Counted from the stretch's first letter, positions 45,013 through 57,146 are shown. The stretch is 64,000 bases of DNA from Algiphilus sp. (GCF_023145115.1 NZ_JAGLEJ010000022.1:20648-84647), one strand, 5' to 3'. Made by a program: numbers and translations. The notes: a model not told the origin generated them from the letters alone.

Positions 45013-46689
45013 TCAGTCGCCGATGTGCTCCTTGAGGAGATCGCCCAGCGAGGTACGACCGGTGGTCGCGTTGCGGCTGTTGCTGTACTCGGCAACGGCC
45101 TCCTCCTCTTCCTGGATCTCCTTGGCGCGTACCGACAGCTGGACCACGCGCGACTTGCGGTCGATGCCGATGAAGGTCGAGGTGAGCTCGTCGCCCACCG
45201 CCAGCACCTTGGTGGCGTCCTCGACACGCTCGCGCGCCAGGTCGTTGGCCTTGATGTAGCCGTCGACGCCTTCCGCGAGCTCGATGATGGCGCCACGCGC
45301 CTCGACCTCACGGACGGTGCCGGTGACCTGCTCGCCGCGCTTGTTGTCGGCCATGAACTGCGCGACCGGATCGGCGGTGAGCTGCTTGATGCCCAGCGAG
45401 ATGCGCTCGCGCTCGGCGTCGATCGCCAGCACGGTGGCCTCGACTTCCTGGCCCTTGGAGTAGCGGCGCACCGCTTCCTCGCCGGTCTCGTTCCAGGACA
45501 GGTCGGAGAGGTGCACCAGACCGTCGATGCCGCCGTCGATGCCGATGAACACGCCGAAGTCGGTGATCGACTTGATGGTGCCGCGGACCTTGTCGCCCTT
45601 CTGGAAGTTCTGCGCGAACTCCTCCCACGGGTTCGGCACGCACTGCTTCATGCCGAGGGAGATGCGGCGGCGCTCCTCGTCGATGTCGAGGATCATGACC
45701 TCGACCTCGTCGCCGATGGTGACGACCTTGTTCGGGTTGACGTTCTTGTTGGTCCAGTCCATCTCGGACACGTGGACCAGGCCCTCGACACCGGACTCGA
45801 TCTCCACGAAGGAACCGTAGTCGGTGATGTTGGTGACCTTGCCGAACAGGCGCGTCTTCTCGGGGTAGCGGCGGGCGATGTCGACCCACGGGTCCTCGCC
45901 GAGCTGCTTCAGGCCGAGGCTCACGCGGCGACGCTCGCGGTCGTACTTGAGGACCTTGACCTCGATCTCGTCACCGACCGCGACGACCTCCGACGGATCC
46001 TTGATGCGCTTCCAGGACATGTCGGTGATGTGCAGCAGGCCGTCGATGCCGCCGAGATCGACGAAGGCACCGTAGTCGACCAGATTCTTGACGACGCCGT
46101 TGAGAACGACGCCTTCCTGCAGCGTCTCCAGCAGCTGCTCGCGCTCGGCGCTGTACTCGGCCTCGAGCACTTCGCGGCGCGACACCACGATGTTGTTGCG
46201 CTGCTGGTCCAGCTTGATGACCTTGAACTCGAGCGGCTTGCCCTCGAGGTACGCGGTATCGCGCACCGGACGCACGTCGACCAGCGATCCGGGGAGGAAG
46301 GCCCGTACGGCGCCGATGTCGACGGTGAAGCCGCCCTTGACCTTTCCGGTGATCTGTCCGTTGACGATCTCGCCGTTCTCGAACGCCTTGGTGAGGCGGT
46401 CCCAGGTCTTGATGCGCTCGGCCTTCTCCTTGGAGAAGCGGGTCTCGCCGAAGCCGTCCTCGACGGTCTCCAGTGCGACTTCCACTTCGTCCCCGGCGTG
46501 GATGCCGAGCTCACCCATCTCGTTCTTGAACTCGTCCAGGGCGATGACCCCTTCCGACTTCAGGCCCGCGTCGACGATGACGACGTCGGACTTGATCTCC
46601 AGCACCGTCGCGCGCACCAGCGCACCCGGCTGCATGGACTGCCCCTCAGCGAGGCTCTTTTCAAACAGTTCGGCGAAACTTTCGCTCAT
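45013..46689 (-). CDS. rpsA: 30S ribosomal protein S1
   Basis: S1 binds mRNA and brings it to the 30S subunit. The 558-residue protein has six S1 RNA-binding domains, as in E. coli: two divergent N-terminal ones (GALVRATVLEIKSDVVIVDA, VNGQITGKVKGGFTVDI) that bind the ribosome, and four canonical ones (e.g. GVVKNLVDYGAFVDLGGIDG, GKVTNITDYGSFVEIESGVE, GTIKSITDFGVFIGIDGGID). The bases before ATG (GTTGATCATCATCT) contain no clear Shine-Dalgarno, as known for autoregulated rpsA in E. coli. Confidence 0.98.
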   Translation of the reverse strand: MSESFAELFEKSLAEGQSMQPGALVRATVLEIKSDVVIVDAGLKSEGVIALDEFKNEMGELGIHAGDEVEVALETVEDGFGETRFSKEKAERIKTWDRLTKAFENGEIVNGQITGKVKGGFTVDIGAVRAFLPGSLVDVRPVRDTAYLEGKPLEFKVIKLDQQRNNIVVSRREVLEAEYSAEREQLLETLQEGVVLNGVVKNLVDYGAFVDLGGIDGLLHITDMSWKRIKDPSEVVAVGDEIEVKVLKYDRERRRVSLGLKQLGEDPWVDIARRYPEKTRLFGKVTNITDYGSFVEIESGVEGLVHVSEMDWTNKNVNPNKVVTIGDEVEVMILDIDEERRRISLGMKQCVPNPWEEFAQNFQKGDKVRGTIKSITDFGVFIGIDGGIDGLVHLSDLSWNETGEEAVRRYSKGQEVEATVLAIDAERERISLGIKQLTADPVAQFMADNKRGEQVTGTVREVEARGAIIELAEGVDGYIKANDLARERVEDATKVLAVGDELTSTFIGIDRKSRVVQLSVRAKEIQEEEEAVAEYSNSRNATTGRTSLGDLLKEHIGD

Positions 46690-46783
46690 AGATGATGATC
46701 AACTCGATAGACTGTCCGGCATCCGTCCCGGTCAGGATGTGAAAAGTGGACGCCGCATCCGTGCGGCATCGTTCGAACGGACC

Positions 46784-47464
46784 TCAGGCGAGGCCGCGTT
46801 CCCGTACCAAGCCGAGAATGCGCCGGCATACGCTGGCGACGTCCAGATCCGTGGTATCGATCTCCACGGCATCGGGCGCCGGCGCCAGCGGCGCCACCGC
46901 ACGTCCCCGATCGCGCGCGTCGCGCGAACGGATATCGGCTAAAACATCCGCCATTGTAGCCTGCTTCCCGGCCTCCCACAATTGCCGGCAGCGGCGGTGC
47001 GCGCGCTCCTCGGCGCTGGCGTCCAGGAACACCTTGAGCGGCGCTTCGGGAAAGACCACGCTGCCCATGTCGCGGCCGTCCGCGACCAGACCGGGCGGGC
47101 GCAGGAAGGCGCGCTGGGCGTCGAGCAGCGCCTCGCGCACCTCCGGGAACACCGCGATCCGGGAGGCCAGCATGCCCGCCGCCTCGTCGCGCACGCGTCC
47201 GCTGATCTCCCGCCCCTCGAGGACGATGCGGTCATCGTCGATGCCGCCGTCGAAGCGCACGTCCATCGTGCGCACCAGCCCGGCGACCTCGGCAGGCGCC
47301 TCGACCGGCACACCGGCGTCGATGGCGGCAATGCCCGCAACCCGGTACATGGCGCCGGAATCCAGCAGATGCCAGCCGAGCTCGCGGGCCAGCCACTTGG
47401 CCGCGGTACCCTTGCCGACACCGGACGGCCCGTCGATCGTGCAGTGCGGCACGACCGCCCTCAC
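46784..47464 (-). CDS. cmk: Cytidylate kinase
   Basis: Cmk phosphorylates CMP and dCMP with ATP. The 226-residue protein shows the P-loop TIDGPSGVGKGTAAKWLA, LDSGAMYRVAGIAAID, the NMP-binding insert typical of CMP kinases, VADGRDMGSVVFPEAPLKVF and LDASAEERAHRR. It overlaps the aroA stop by 4 bases and lies 94 bases before rpsA, the order known in gammaproteobacteria. Confidence 0.96.
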   Translation of the reverse strand: MRAVVPHCTIDGPSGVGKGTAAKWLARELGWHLLDSGAMYRVAGIAAIDAGVPVEAPAEVAGLVRTMDVRFDGGIDDDRIVLEGREISGRVRDEAAGMLASRIAVFPEVREALLDAQRAFLRPPGLVADGRDMGSVVFPEAPLKVFLDASAEERAHRRCRQLWEAGKQATMADVLADIRSRDARDRGRAVAPLAPAPDAVEIDTTDLDVASVCRRILGLVRERGLA

Positions 47465-48783
47465 GCGTCGGGCCCGCCGGCCTGCAGCACGCGCAGGTCG
47501 AGCCCGACCCCGCAGGCGGCTTCGCGGAAGCCCGGGAACGAGGTCTGCACATTGGCGCAGTCGCGGATGCGGATGGGCTGTTCGGCGCGCAGGCTTGCCA
47601 TCGCCAGGCTCATGGCCACACGGTGATCGCCGCAGGCGTCGACCACGCCGCCGTGGATGCGGCCGCCCAGGATGCGCGCGCCATCCGGCTCCGCGATCGC
47701 CGATACACCCAGTGCCCGGAGACCGTCCATCATGGTGCGGATGCGGTCGGATTCCTTGACGCGGAGCTCGGCGGCATCGCGGATCACGGTCTCGCCGGTG
47801 GCGCAGGCGGCGGCCACGAAGATCGCCGGGAACTCGTCGATGGCGCGCGACACCACCTCACCCGCTATCTCGGCGGCATGCAGACGGCCGCCGCGCACGG
47901 TGATGTCCCCCACCGGCTCGCCGCCCAGGGTGCGCTCGTCGTGCACCGTCAGGTCCGCGCCCATGCTGCGCAGGATGTCGATGACGCCGGTGCGCGTCGG
48001 ATTGAGGCCCACCGCTTCCAGCGTCAGCTCGGCGCCGGGCGTGATGGCGGCCGCCACCAGGAAGAAGGCCGCCGACGAGATGTCGGCCGGCACCTCCACG
48101 TCGGCGGCGCGCAGCGTCTGGCCGCCCTCCAGCGCCGCGAAGCCGTCTCCGGACTCCACTTCGACGCCGAAGGCGCGCAGCATGCGCTCGCTGTGGTCGC
48201 GCGAGGTATGCGGCTCGTGGACGCTGGTGCGGCCCTCGGCGTACAGCCCGGCGAGCAGCACCGCGGACTTGACCTGTGCGCTGGCCACCGGCGACCGGTA
48301 GTCGATGGCGCGCAGCGGCGCCTTCGGTGCGTGCAGCTGCAGCGGCGCGGTGCCGTCCGCGCTGGTGCCGATGTCCGCGCCCATGCGCGTCAGCGGCTCG
48401 GTGACGCGCCGCATCGGTCGCCGCGTCAGCGATGCATCGCCGGTGAGCGTGACCTCGAATGCCTGCGGCGCCAGCAGTCCGGCCAGCAACCGCATGGAGG
48501 TTCCGGAATTGCCCAGGTCGAGCGGCTGCGCCGGTGCACGCAGCCCGTGCATGCCGACGCCGTCGATGCGCAGCTCGGTATCGCCCAGCCGCTCCACCGG
48601 CACGCCCATGGCGGCGAAGGCGCGCAGGGTGGCCAGACAGTCCTCGCCGGGGAGGAAGCCGGTGACCCGGCTGCTGCCGTCGGCGATCGCCGCGAACATC
48701 ACCGCACGATGCGATATCGACTTGTCGCCGGGAACACGCAGGCTGCCGCGGATATCGCGAGCCGGTTGGCAGAGGTAGTCCAT
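47461..48783 (-). CDS. aroA: 3-phosphoshikimate 1-carboxyvinyltransferase
   Basis: AroA (EPSP synthase) adds enolpyruvyl to shikimate 3-phosphate. The 440-residue protein shows VPGDKSISHRAVMFAAIADG (18-37), LGNSGTSMRLLAGLL, LTGDASLTRRPMRR, SAQVKSAVLLAGLYAEG, DISSAAFFLVAAA and LRVKESDRI. Gly at the position after NSGTSMR-type motifs is of the class I type. It is a separate gene, with a 4-base gap after tyrA; in pseudomonads the two are fused. Confidence 0.97.
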   Translation of the reverse strand: MDYLCQPARDIRGSLRVPGDKSISHRAVMFAAIADGSSRVTGFLPGEDCLATLRAFAAMGVPVERLGDTELRIDGVGMHGLRAPAQPLDLGNSGTSMRLLAGLLAPQAFEVTLTGDASLTRRPMRRVTEPLTRMGADIGTSADGTAPLQLHAPKAPLRAIDYRSPVASAQVKSAVLLAGLYAEGRTSVHEPHTSRDHSERMLRAFGVEVESGDGFAALEGGQTLRAADVEVPADISSAAFFLVAAAITPGAELTLEAVGLNPTRTGVIDILRSMGADLTVHDERTLGGEPVGDITVRGGRLHAAEIAGEVVSRAIDEFPAIFVAAACATGETVIRDAAELRVKESDRIRTMMDGLRALGVSAIAEPDGARILGGRIHGGVVDACGDHRVAMSLAMASLRAEQPIRIRDCANVQTSFPGFREAACGVGLDLRVLQAGGPDA

Positions 48784-48787
48784 ATCG

Positions 48788-49684
48788 TCAATCTCCGGTA
48801 TCCGGATCCGGAAGGGGTGCTTCCATCAGCGACAGGAAACGCTGACGGGCGGCACGCGCGCGCGTCAAGGTCTCGAGCACCGCCGGCTCGTCGCCTTCGC
48901 GGAGCGATGTCCTGAGCGCGCCGAGCGTACGCTCGAAGGCTGCCAGCGTGTCGTCGAGCGCACGGCGGTTCTCGAGCAGGATGTCGCGCCACATCTCGGG
49001 GCTGCTGGACGCGATGCGGGTGAAATCGCGGAAGCCGCCGGCGGCGTAGGCGAAGAGCTCGCGGCGATCCTCCATGCCGGCCAGACAGTCGACCAGCGCG
49101 AAGGCCAGCACGTGCGGAAGATGGCTGGTCGCGGCCAGCACCTCGTCGTGGTGCGCCGGGGTCATGCACTCGACGAGCGCTCCGGTCGCCTCCCAGAGCG
49201 CGCGCACCCGGGCCACGGCGGACGCATCGGTAGCGTCGGTGGGCGTCAGGATGACACGCCGGCCCCGGAAGAGCGCGGCCTCGGCGGCAGTGACGCCGAA
49301 GCGCTCGCTGCCCGCCACGGGATGCCCCGGAACGAAGCGCGCGACCGCACCGCCGACGCCTGCCAGCCCCTCCATCACCGCCTGCTTGACGCTCCCGGCG
49401 TCGGTGACCACCACGTCCGGATCGGCCTCGAGCGCGATGCGGACCAGCGGCGCAATGCCGCGCACCGGCGTCGCCACCATCAGCACGCCGGCGCCGCGTG
49501 CGGCCTCCGCCACCGAGGCGGCGACGCTGTCGATCCAGCCGGCCTCGAGGGCGTACCGCATCGCCTCGGGGTCGGCATCGAAACCGACGATGTGCGGGGC
49601 GCCGGTGCGATCGCGCAGCGACCGCGCCACGGAGCCGCCGATCAGCCCGAGGCCGACCACGGCGACACGCCGGGGCATGCTCAT
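48788..49684 (-). CDS. tyrA: Prephenate dehydrogenase
   Basis: TyrA oxidatively decarboxylates prephenate (or arogenate) with NAD(P) toward tyrosine. The 298-residue protein shows the cofactor loop VVGLGLIGGSVA (9-20), DAGSVKQAV, VPGHPVAGSERFG with the catalytic His, and HHDEVLAATSHLPHVLAFAL. No chorismate mutase or ACT domain is attached. It overlaps hisC by 4 bases. Confidence 0.94.
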   Translation of the reverse strand: MSMPRRVAVVGLGLIGGSVARSLRDRTGAPHIVGFDADPEAMRYALEAGWIDSVAASVAEAARGAGVLMVATPVRGIAPLVRIALEADPDVVVTDAGSVKQAVMEGLAGVGGAVARFVPGHPVAGSERFGVTAAEAALFRGRRVILTPTDATDASAVARVRALWEATGALVECMTPAHHDEVLAATSHLPHVLAFALVDCLAGMEDRRELFAYAAGGFRDFTRIASSSPEMWRDILLENRRALDDTLAAFERTLGALRTSLREGDEPAVLETLTRARAARQRFLSLMEAPLPDPDTGD

Positions 49685-50823
49685 GACGCGGCGTCGGCGG
49701 AGCCGGCGGCGAGCACCGTGTCCAGGGCGGTCAGGAAGCGCGTGTTCTCGGCCTCGGTGCCCACCGTGACCCGCAGGAAGTGCGGCATCTGGTAGCTGCC
49801 CATGGGGCGCACGATGACGCCCTGCTCAAGCAGCCCCTGGTGCATCGGCGCGGCGTCACGCCCGAAATCCACCGCCACGAAGTTGGCGTGCGACGGCAGC
49901 ACGCCGAGCCCGCGATCGCGCAGCGCGCGCTCCAGCCGGGCCCGTTCCGTGCGGTTCAGCGCCACCGACTCGGCCACGAAGCCCTGGTCGTCGATGGCGG
50001 CCTCGCCGGCCGCCAGCGCCAGCGAGTTGTTGTTGAACGGCTGTCGCACGCGGTTGAGCAGATCGGCCAGCGCCGGGTGCGACAGGCCGTAGCCCAGGCG
50101 CAGCGCCGCCATGCCGTAGATCTTGGAGAAGGTGCGCGTGACCAGCAGATTGGGATGACGCGCCAGCAGCGCCGCGATATCGGGCCGCGTGGCCGGGTCC
50201 TGATAGTCCCAGTACGCCTCGTCGAGCACGACCACGGTCGACTCGGGCACTTCGCCGAGGAACTCCGCCACCGCACCGGCAGGCAGGCAGGTTCCGGTCG
50301 GATTGTTGGGATTGGCGATGAAGATCGCCGCCACATCGTCGCTGAGCGCGCGCGCGAATCCGGTCAGGTCGTGGCCGTAGGCATCCTCCGCGTCCACCGG
50401 ACGGGCCGGCACCACCACGCTGGGCGCATTCTGCGCCGCCGCGGCCAGCGGATACACCGCGAAGGCGTGCGCCGAGTACATCGCCGCCCTGCCCGGCCCG
50501 AGGAAGATGCGGGCGACGAATTCGAGCAGGTCGTTGGATCCGTTGCCCAGCGTGATCTGCTCGGGCGCGACGTCGTGGAACGCGGCCAACCTCGCCTTGA
50601 GCGCGAAGCCGCCGCCATCCGGGTAGCGCGCCAGGGCGTGATCGCGCCCCAGCACGGCGCGCACCGCCGGGCTGCAGCCGAGCGGATTCTCGTTGGAGGC
50701 GAGCTTGACGACATCGGTCACGCCCATGCGCCGGCGCAGCTCGTCGATGGGCATGCCGGGCTGGTAGGGCGCCATCGCGCGGATCCCTTCCGGGACGCGT
50801 TGCCAGAAAGCGGGGTCAGCCAT
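49681..50823 (-). CDS. hisC: Histidinol-phosphate aminotransferase-family enzyme
   Basis: A 380-residue fold-type I PLP aminotransferase of the HisC family. It shows LASNENPLGCSPAVR, RYPDGGGFALKARLA, LGNGSNDLLEF, IANPNNPTGTCLP, VVLDEAYWDYQDP and the PLP Lys234 in TFSKIYGMAALRLGYG. Set between pheA and tyrA-aroA, it is the copy likely to transaminate aromatic keto acids as well as, or in place of, imidazole-acetol phosphate (HisC2-like role); that is inference from context. Confidence 0.9.
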   Translation of the reverse strand: MADPAFWQRVPEGIRAMAPYQPGMPIDELRRRMGVTDVVKLASNENPLGCSPAVRAVLGRDHALARYPDGGGFALKARLAAFHDVAPEQITLGNGSNDLLEFVARIFLGPGRAAMYSAHAFAVYPLAAAAQNAPSVVVPARPVDAEDAYGHDLTGFARALSDDVAAIFIANPNNPTGTCLPAGAVAEFLGEVPESTVVVLDEAYWDYQDPATRPDIAALLARHPNLLVTRTFSKIYGMAALRLGYGLSHPALADLLNRVRQPFNNNSLALAAGEAAIDDQGFVAESVALNRTERARLERALRDRGLGVLPSHANFVAVDFGRDAAPMHQGLLEQGVIVRPMGSYQMPHFLRVTVGTEAENTRFLTALDTVLAAGSADAAS

Positions 50824-50975
50824 CGCGTTGCTTCGTTCGGGTCATTGCGGACCGCAGATTATGCGGGTTGAAGGAAACGGGCCCGGCCGCGCCGACGGCA
50901 GGATGTTGTCTGCGCTGCGCGCCGCGTCGGCGATGCAGCACCGCGACCGGACCTGCCGCACCGCCGGGCCGGCGG
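50824..50975. other. 152-base gap between pheA and hisC
   Basis: No gene is seen. A short stem ACCGCC/GGCGGT spans the end of pheA (50960-50976). On the minus strand CATAAT (50858-50863) could be a -10 for hisC, but no convincing -35 accompanies it. CCGCA/TGCGG flanks the same bases as a 5-bp palindrome. Confidence 0.35.
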
Positions 50976-52085
50976 TCAGCCGGCGTGGTCGGTCGCGCGC
51001 GGGTACGAGCCCAGGATCTTGAAGAAGGCCGCGCGCGAACGCACGTCATCGATCACCTGCGCCACCGTCGGATCCGCCTGGTGACCGTCGAGATCGAGGT
51101 AGAAATTGTAGTCCCACGCGGCGCGGCGGCTCGGGCGCGACTCGATCTTGCTGAGGTTGACGCCGGCCTTGGCGAAGGGCTCGAGCAGCGAGAACAGCGC
51201 TCCCGGCTCCCCGCCCTGCGGAGCCGAGCACACCAGCGAGGTACGGTCGGCGCCGGTGGGTTCGGGCTGCTGGCGTCCGATCACCAGGAAGCGCGTGGTG
51301 TTGTTGGGATCGTCCTCGATGTTCGCCGCCAGCGCGTTGAGCTTGTAGAGCACGCCGGCGGCGGCACTGGCTATGGCGGCACCGCGGCCGGTCTCGGACA
51401 CGCGACGCGCCGCGGCGCCGTTGCTCGGCATCGGCTCGCGCGGCGTGTTGGGCAGCTGGTTGTCCAGCCAGCGCCGGCACTGCGCGAAGGACTGGGGATG
51501 GGCGTAGACCACATCGATCCGCTCGATGGCATCGAAGCCCGACAGCAGGTGGTGATGCACCGGCAGCAACACCTCGCCGCAGATCGACAACGGCGTCGAC
51601 AGCAGCAGGTCCAGCGTGCTGGTGACGACACCCTCGGTCGAATTCTCCACCGGCACCACGCCGTAGGAGGCCGCGCCCGACTCGACATCCCGGAAGATGT
51701 CGTCGATGGCAGCGGCCACGCGCGTGCTGACCTGATGGCCGAAATGCTTGTACACCGCCGACTGCGTGTAGGTACCCTCGGGCCCGAGATAGGAGACGGA
51801 CAGCGGCGTCTCCAGCGCCAGGCACGCGGACATGATCTCGCGCATGATGCTCGACATCGCCGCGTCCGAGAGCGGACTGCCGAGCGCCCTGTTGCGCTCG
51901 GCAGCCGCCTTCAGGACCTGCGCCTCGCGCGCCGGCCGGTAGTGGTCGGAGAGATCGCCCTCGGCGCGCTTGATGTCGCGCACTTCCTGCGCAACGCGCG
52001 CGCGCTCGACGATGCGCTCCTGGATCTCCGCATCCAGCGCATCGATGCGCGCGCGCGCGCCGTCGAGCCGATCCCCGGCGGCCAT
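50976..52085 (-). CDS. pheA: Chorismate mutase/prephenate dehydratase (P-protein)
   Basis: This bifunctional enzyme makes prephenate from chorismate, then phenylpyruvate. The 369-residue protein has an AroQ chorismate mutase part (~1-90, RIDALDAEIQERIVERARVA, KRAEGDLSDHYRPAREAQVL), a prephenate dehydratase domain (VSYLGPEGTYTQSAVYKHFG, VVPVENSTEGVV, NTTRFLVIG) and a C-terminal ACT domain with the Phe-binding motifs (GALFSLLEPFAKAGVNLSKI, ESRPSRRAAWDYNFYLDLDG). ATG 52085 overlaps the serA stop by one base. Confidence 0.97.
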   Translation of the reverse strand: MAAGDRLDGARARIDALDAEIQERIVERARVAQEVRDIKRAEGDLSDHYRPAREAQVLKAAAERNRALGSPLSDAAMSSIMREIMSACLALETPLSVSYLGPEGTYTQSAVYKHFGHQVSTRVAAAIDDIFRDVESGAASYGVVPVENSTEGVVTSTLDLLLSTPLSICGEVLLPVHHHLLSGFDAIERIDVVYAHPQSFAQCRRWLDNQLPNTPREPMPSNGAAARRVSETGRGAAIASAAAGVLYKLNALAANIEDDPNNTTRFLVIGRQQPEPTGADRTSLVCSAPQGGEPGALFSLLEPFAKAGVNLSKIESRPSRRAAWDYNFYLDLDGHQADPTVAQVIDDVRSRAAFFKILGSYPRATDHAG

Positions 52086-53248
52086 CAGGCGGGGAGCACT
52101 CGCACGGACAGCACTCCCTCGATCGCGCCCAGCTCTTCCGCGACCGTGTCGGGAATGTCCGAGTCGACATCGACCATGGTGTAGGCAACGTTGCCGCGAG
52201 ACTTGTTGAGCATGTCGGCGATGTTCAGGTCGTGCTTGGCCAGTGCCGTGGTGATCTGACCCACCATGTTCGGCACGTTGGCGTTGGCGATGCACAGCCG
52301 CGGCTCGTCCTCGACGCGCGGCAGCACCGCTTCGGGGAAATTCACCGAGTTGGTGACATTGCCGTTCTCGAGGAAGTCGCGCACCTGGCGTGCCACCATG
52401 ATCGCGCAGTTCTCCTCGGCCTCGCCGGTGGAGGCGCCGAGATGCGGCAGCGCGATCACCTTGTCGTTGCCCTTGAGCTTCTCGGAGGGGAAATCGCAGA
52501 CGTAGCCCTGCAGATGGCCCTCGTCGAGCGCGGCCAGCACGGCGTCCTCGTCGACGATGCCGCCGCGCGCGAAGTTGACGATGACCGCGCCCTTCGGCAT
52601 CGACTTGATGCGGTCGGCGTTGATGAGGTTCTTGGTAGCCTCGATCAGCGGCACGTGCACGGTCAGGAACTGCGAGTTGGCACAGAGCTCGTCCACCGAG
52701 GTGGACTGCTGCACGCCCGAGGACAGCAGCCAGGCGTTGTCCACCGTCATCTTCGGGTCGAAGCCGGTGACCTGCATGCCCAGGTCATAGGCCGCGTTGG
52801 CGACGCGCACACCGATGGCTCCCAGGCCGATCACACCCAGCTTGCGGTCGGGCAGCTCGAAGCCGGCGAACTTCTTCTTGCCGTCCTCGACGGCCTTGGC
52901 GTCGTCGGCATTGATGCTGTCGACGAAGCGGATCGCTTGCGGGATGTTGCGCGCGGCCATGAGCATGCCGGCGACGACCAGCTCCTTCACCGCGTTGGCG
53001 TTGGCGCCCGGGGCATTGAAGACCGGCACGCCACGCTCGCTCATCGCCTCGACCGGGATGTTGTTGGTGCCCGCGCCGGCGCGCCCGATGGCGCGCACGG
53101 ACTTCGGGATCTCCATGTCGTGCATCTTGTACGAGCGCACCAGAATGGCGTCGGGATTGCTCAGTTCGCTGGCCACCTCGTAGGACTCGCGCGGAAGATG
53201 CTCGAGACCGCGCGGCGAGATGTTGTTCAGCGTTTGGATTCGGTACAT
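52085..53248 (-). CDS. serA: D-3-phosphoglycerate dehydrogenase
   Basis: SerA oxidises 3-phosphoglycerate, opening the serine pathway. The 387-residue short form has RAGAGTNNIPVEAM, NAPGANANAVKELVV, the NAD loop KLGVIGLGAIGVRVAN, NFARGGIVDEDAVL with the catalytic Arg, PHLGASTGEAEENCA with the catalytic His, and a C-terminal ACT domain (PNMVGQITTALAKHDLNIAD). The catalytic Glu segment reads YVCDFPSEKLKG, a short variant of the usual DVF-EEP. It sits between serC and pheA, where pseudomonads have no serA. Confidence 0.94.
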   Translation of the reverse strand: MYRIQTLNNISPRGLEHLPRESYEVASELSNPDAILVRSYKMHDMEIPKSVRAIGRAGAGTNNIPVEAMSERGVPVFNAPGANANAVKELVVAGMLMAARNIPQAIRFVDSINADDAKAVEDGKKKFAGFELPDRKLGVIGLGAIGVRVANAAYDLGMQVTGFDPKMTVDNAWLLSSGVQQSTSVDELCANSQFLTVHVPLIEATKNLINADRIKSMPKGAVIVNFARGGIVDEDAVLAALDEGHLQGYVCDFPSEKLKGNDKVIALPHLGASTGEAEENCAIMVARQVRDFLENGNVTNSVNFPEAVLPRVEDEPRLCIANANVPNMVGQITTALAKHDLNIADMLNKSRGNVAYTMVDVDSDIPDTVAEELGAIEGVLSVRVLPA

Positions 53249-53324
53249 GGGGTTGGGATGACCTCTTGGATGCGAATGGGGTTGGCGGCGCAGCAGCGCC
53301 GCGTGGGGTGCGCGCGGGGGCGCG

Positions 53325-54407
53325 CTACCCGTTGGTGCGGACGAATTCCTTCATGTAGTCGACCAGCGCCTGCACGCCGGCCTCGGGCATCGCGTTGTAG
53401 ATGCTGGCACGCATCCCGCCGACCGAGCGATGGCCCTTCAGCCCCGGCATGCCGGCCGCCTTGGCCCCTTCCAGGAAGGTGGCGTCCAGGTCGGGCTTGG
53501 CGAGCCGGAACGTCACGTTCATGTGGGAACGGTCGGCCGGCGCCACCGGATTGTCGTAGAAGGGCTCGCTGTCGATGTAGTCGTAGAGCAGTCCGGCCTT
53601 GCGCGCGTTGCGCTCGGCCATGCCCTCGAGACCGCCCTGATCGAGCAGCCACTTGAAGACCAGGCCGCTGACGTACCAGGCGAAGCACGGCGGCGTGTTC
53701 AGCATCGACTCGCCGTCGGCGACCGCCTTGTAGTCGAAGATCGACGGCGTGGTCGGACGCGCCTTGCCGATGAGGTCGTCGCGCACGATGACCATGGTCA
53801 GGCCGGCCGGGCCGGCGTTCTTCTGCGCGCCGGCGTACATCACGCCGTGGGCCGCGACATCGACCGGGCGCGACAGGAAGTTGGACGAGAAGTCACCGAC
53901 CAGCGGCACGCCGCCGACTTCGGGCGGCTGATGGAACTCGACGCCCTCGATGGTCTCGTTGGGCGTGTAGTGCACATAGGCCGCGTTCGGGTCCAGCTTC
54001 CACTCCGAGCGCGCCGGGATGTGGTCGAACTTGTCGTCCGCCGGGCGCACCGCGGTGTTGGCGGTGCCGTACTTGCCGGCTTCCTTGATGGCCTTCTTGC
54101 CCCAGGAACCGGTCACCAGATAGTCGGCGCTGCCGCCCTCCGGCATCAGGTTCATCGGCACGAAGGCGAACTGGCCGGTGGCGCCGCCCTGGAGGAACAG
54201 CACCTTGTAGTTGTCGGGCACGCCGAGCAGCTTGCGCAGGTCGGCCTCGGCCTCGGTGGCGATCGACATGAAGGGCTTGTCGCGATGCGACATCTCCATG
54301 ACCGACATGCCGGTCCCGCGCCAGTCGAGCAGCTCGTCGCGGACCTGCTCGAGCACGGCCTCGGGAAGCGTGGCCGGGCCGGCGCTGAAGTTGAATACAC
54401 GTGACAT
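53325..54407 (-). CDS. serC: Phosphoserine aminotransferase
   Basis: SerC transaminates 3-phosphohydroxypyruvate with glutamate; it also serves PLP synthesis. The 360-residue protein shows FNFSAGPATLPEAVLEQVRD, GTGMSVMEMSHRDKPF, FLQGGATGQFAFVPMNL, DFSSNFLSRPVDV and PLP Lys196 in YAGAQKNAGPAGLT, with HRSVGGMRASIYNAM near the end. It follows gyrA by 12 bases. With serA downstream, two of the three serine-pathway enzymes are adjacent. Confidence 0.97.
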   Translation of the reverse strand: MSRVFNFSAGPATLPEAVLEQVRDELLDWRGTGMSVMEMSHRDKPFMSIATEAEADLRKLLGVPDNYKVLFLQGGATGQFAFVPMNLMPEGGSADYLVTGSWGKKAIKEAGKYGTANTAVRPADDKFDHIPARSEWKLDPNAAYVHYTPNETIEGVEFHQPPEVGGVPLVGDFSSNFLSRPVDVAAHGVMYAGAQKNAGPAGLTMVIVRDDLIGKARPTTPSIFDYKAVADGESMLNTPPCFAWYVSGLVFKWLLDQGGLEGMAERNARKAGLLYDYIDSEPFYDNPVAPADRSHMNVTFRLAKPDLDATFLEGAKAAGMPGLKGHRSVGGMRASIYNAMPEAGVQALVDYMKEFVRTNG

Positions 54408-54419
54408 CGTTGTTCTGTC

Positions 54420-57080
<2,661 letters not shown>

Positions 57081-57146
57081 GTGCGTCCCGGCTCGCGTCG
57101 CGACCATGCCGCGCGGCGCGTGGATAAAGAGGCATGGAAAGCCGAC

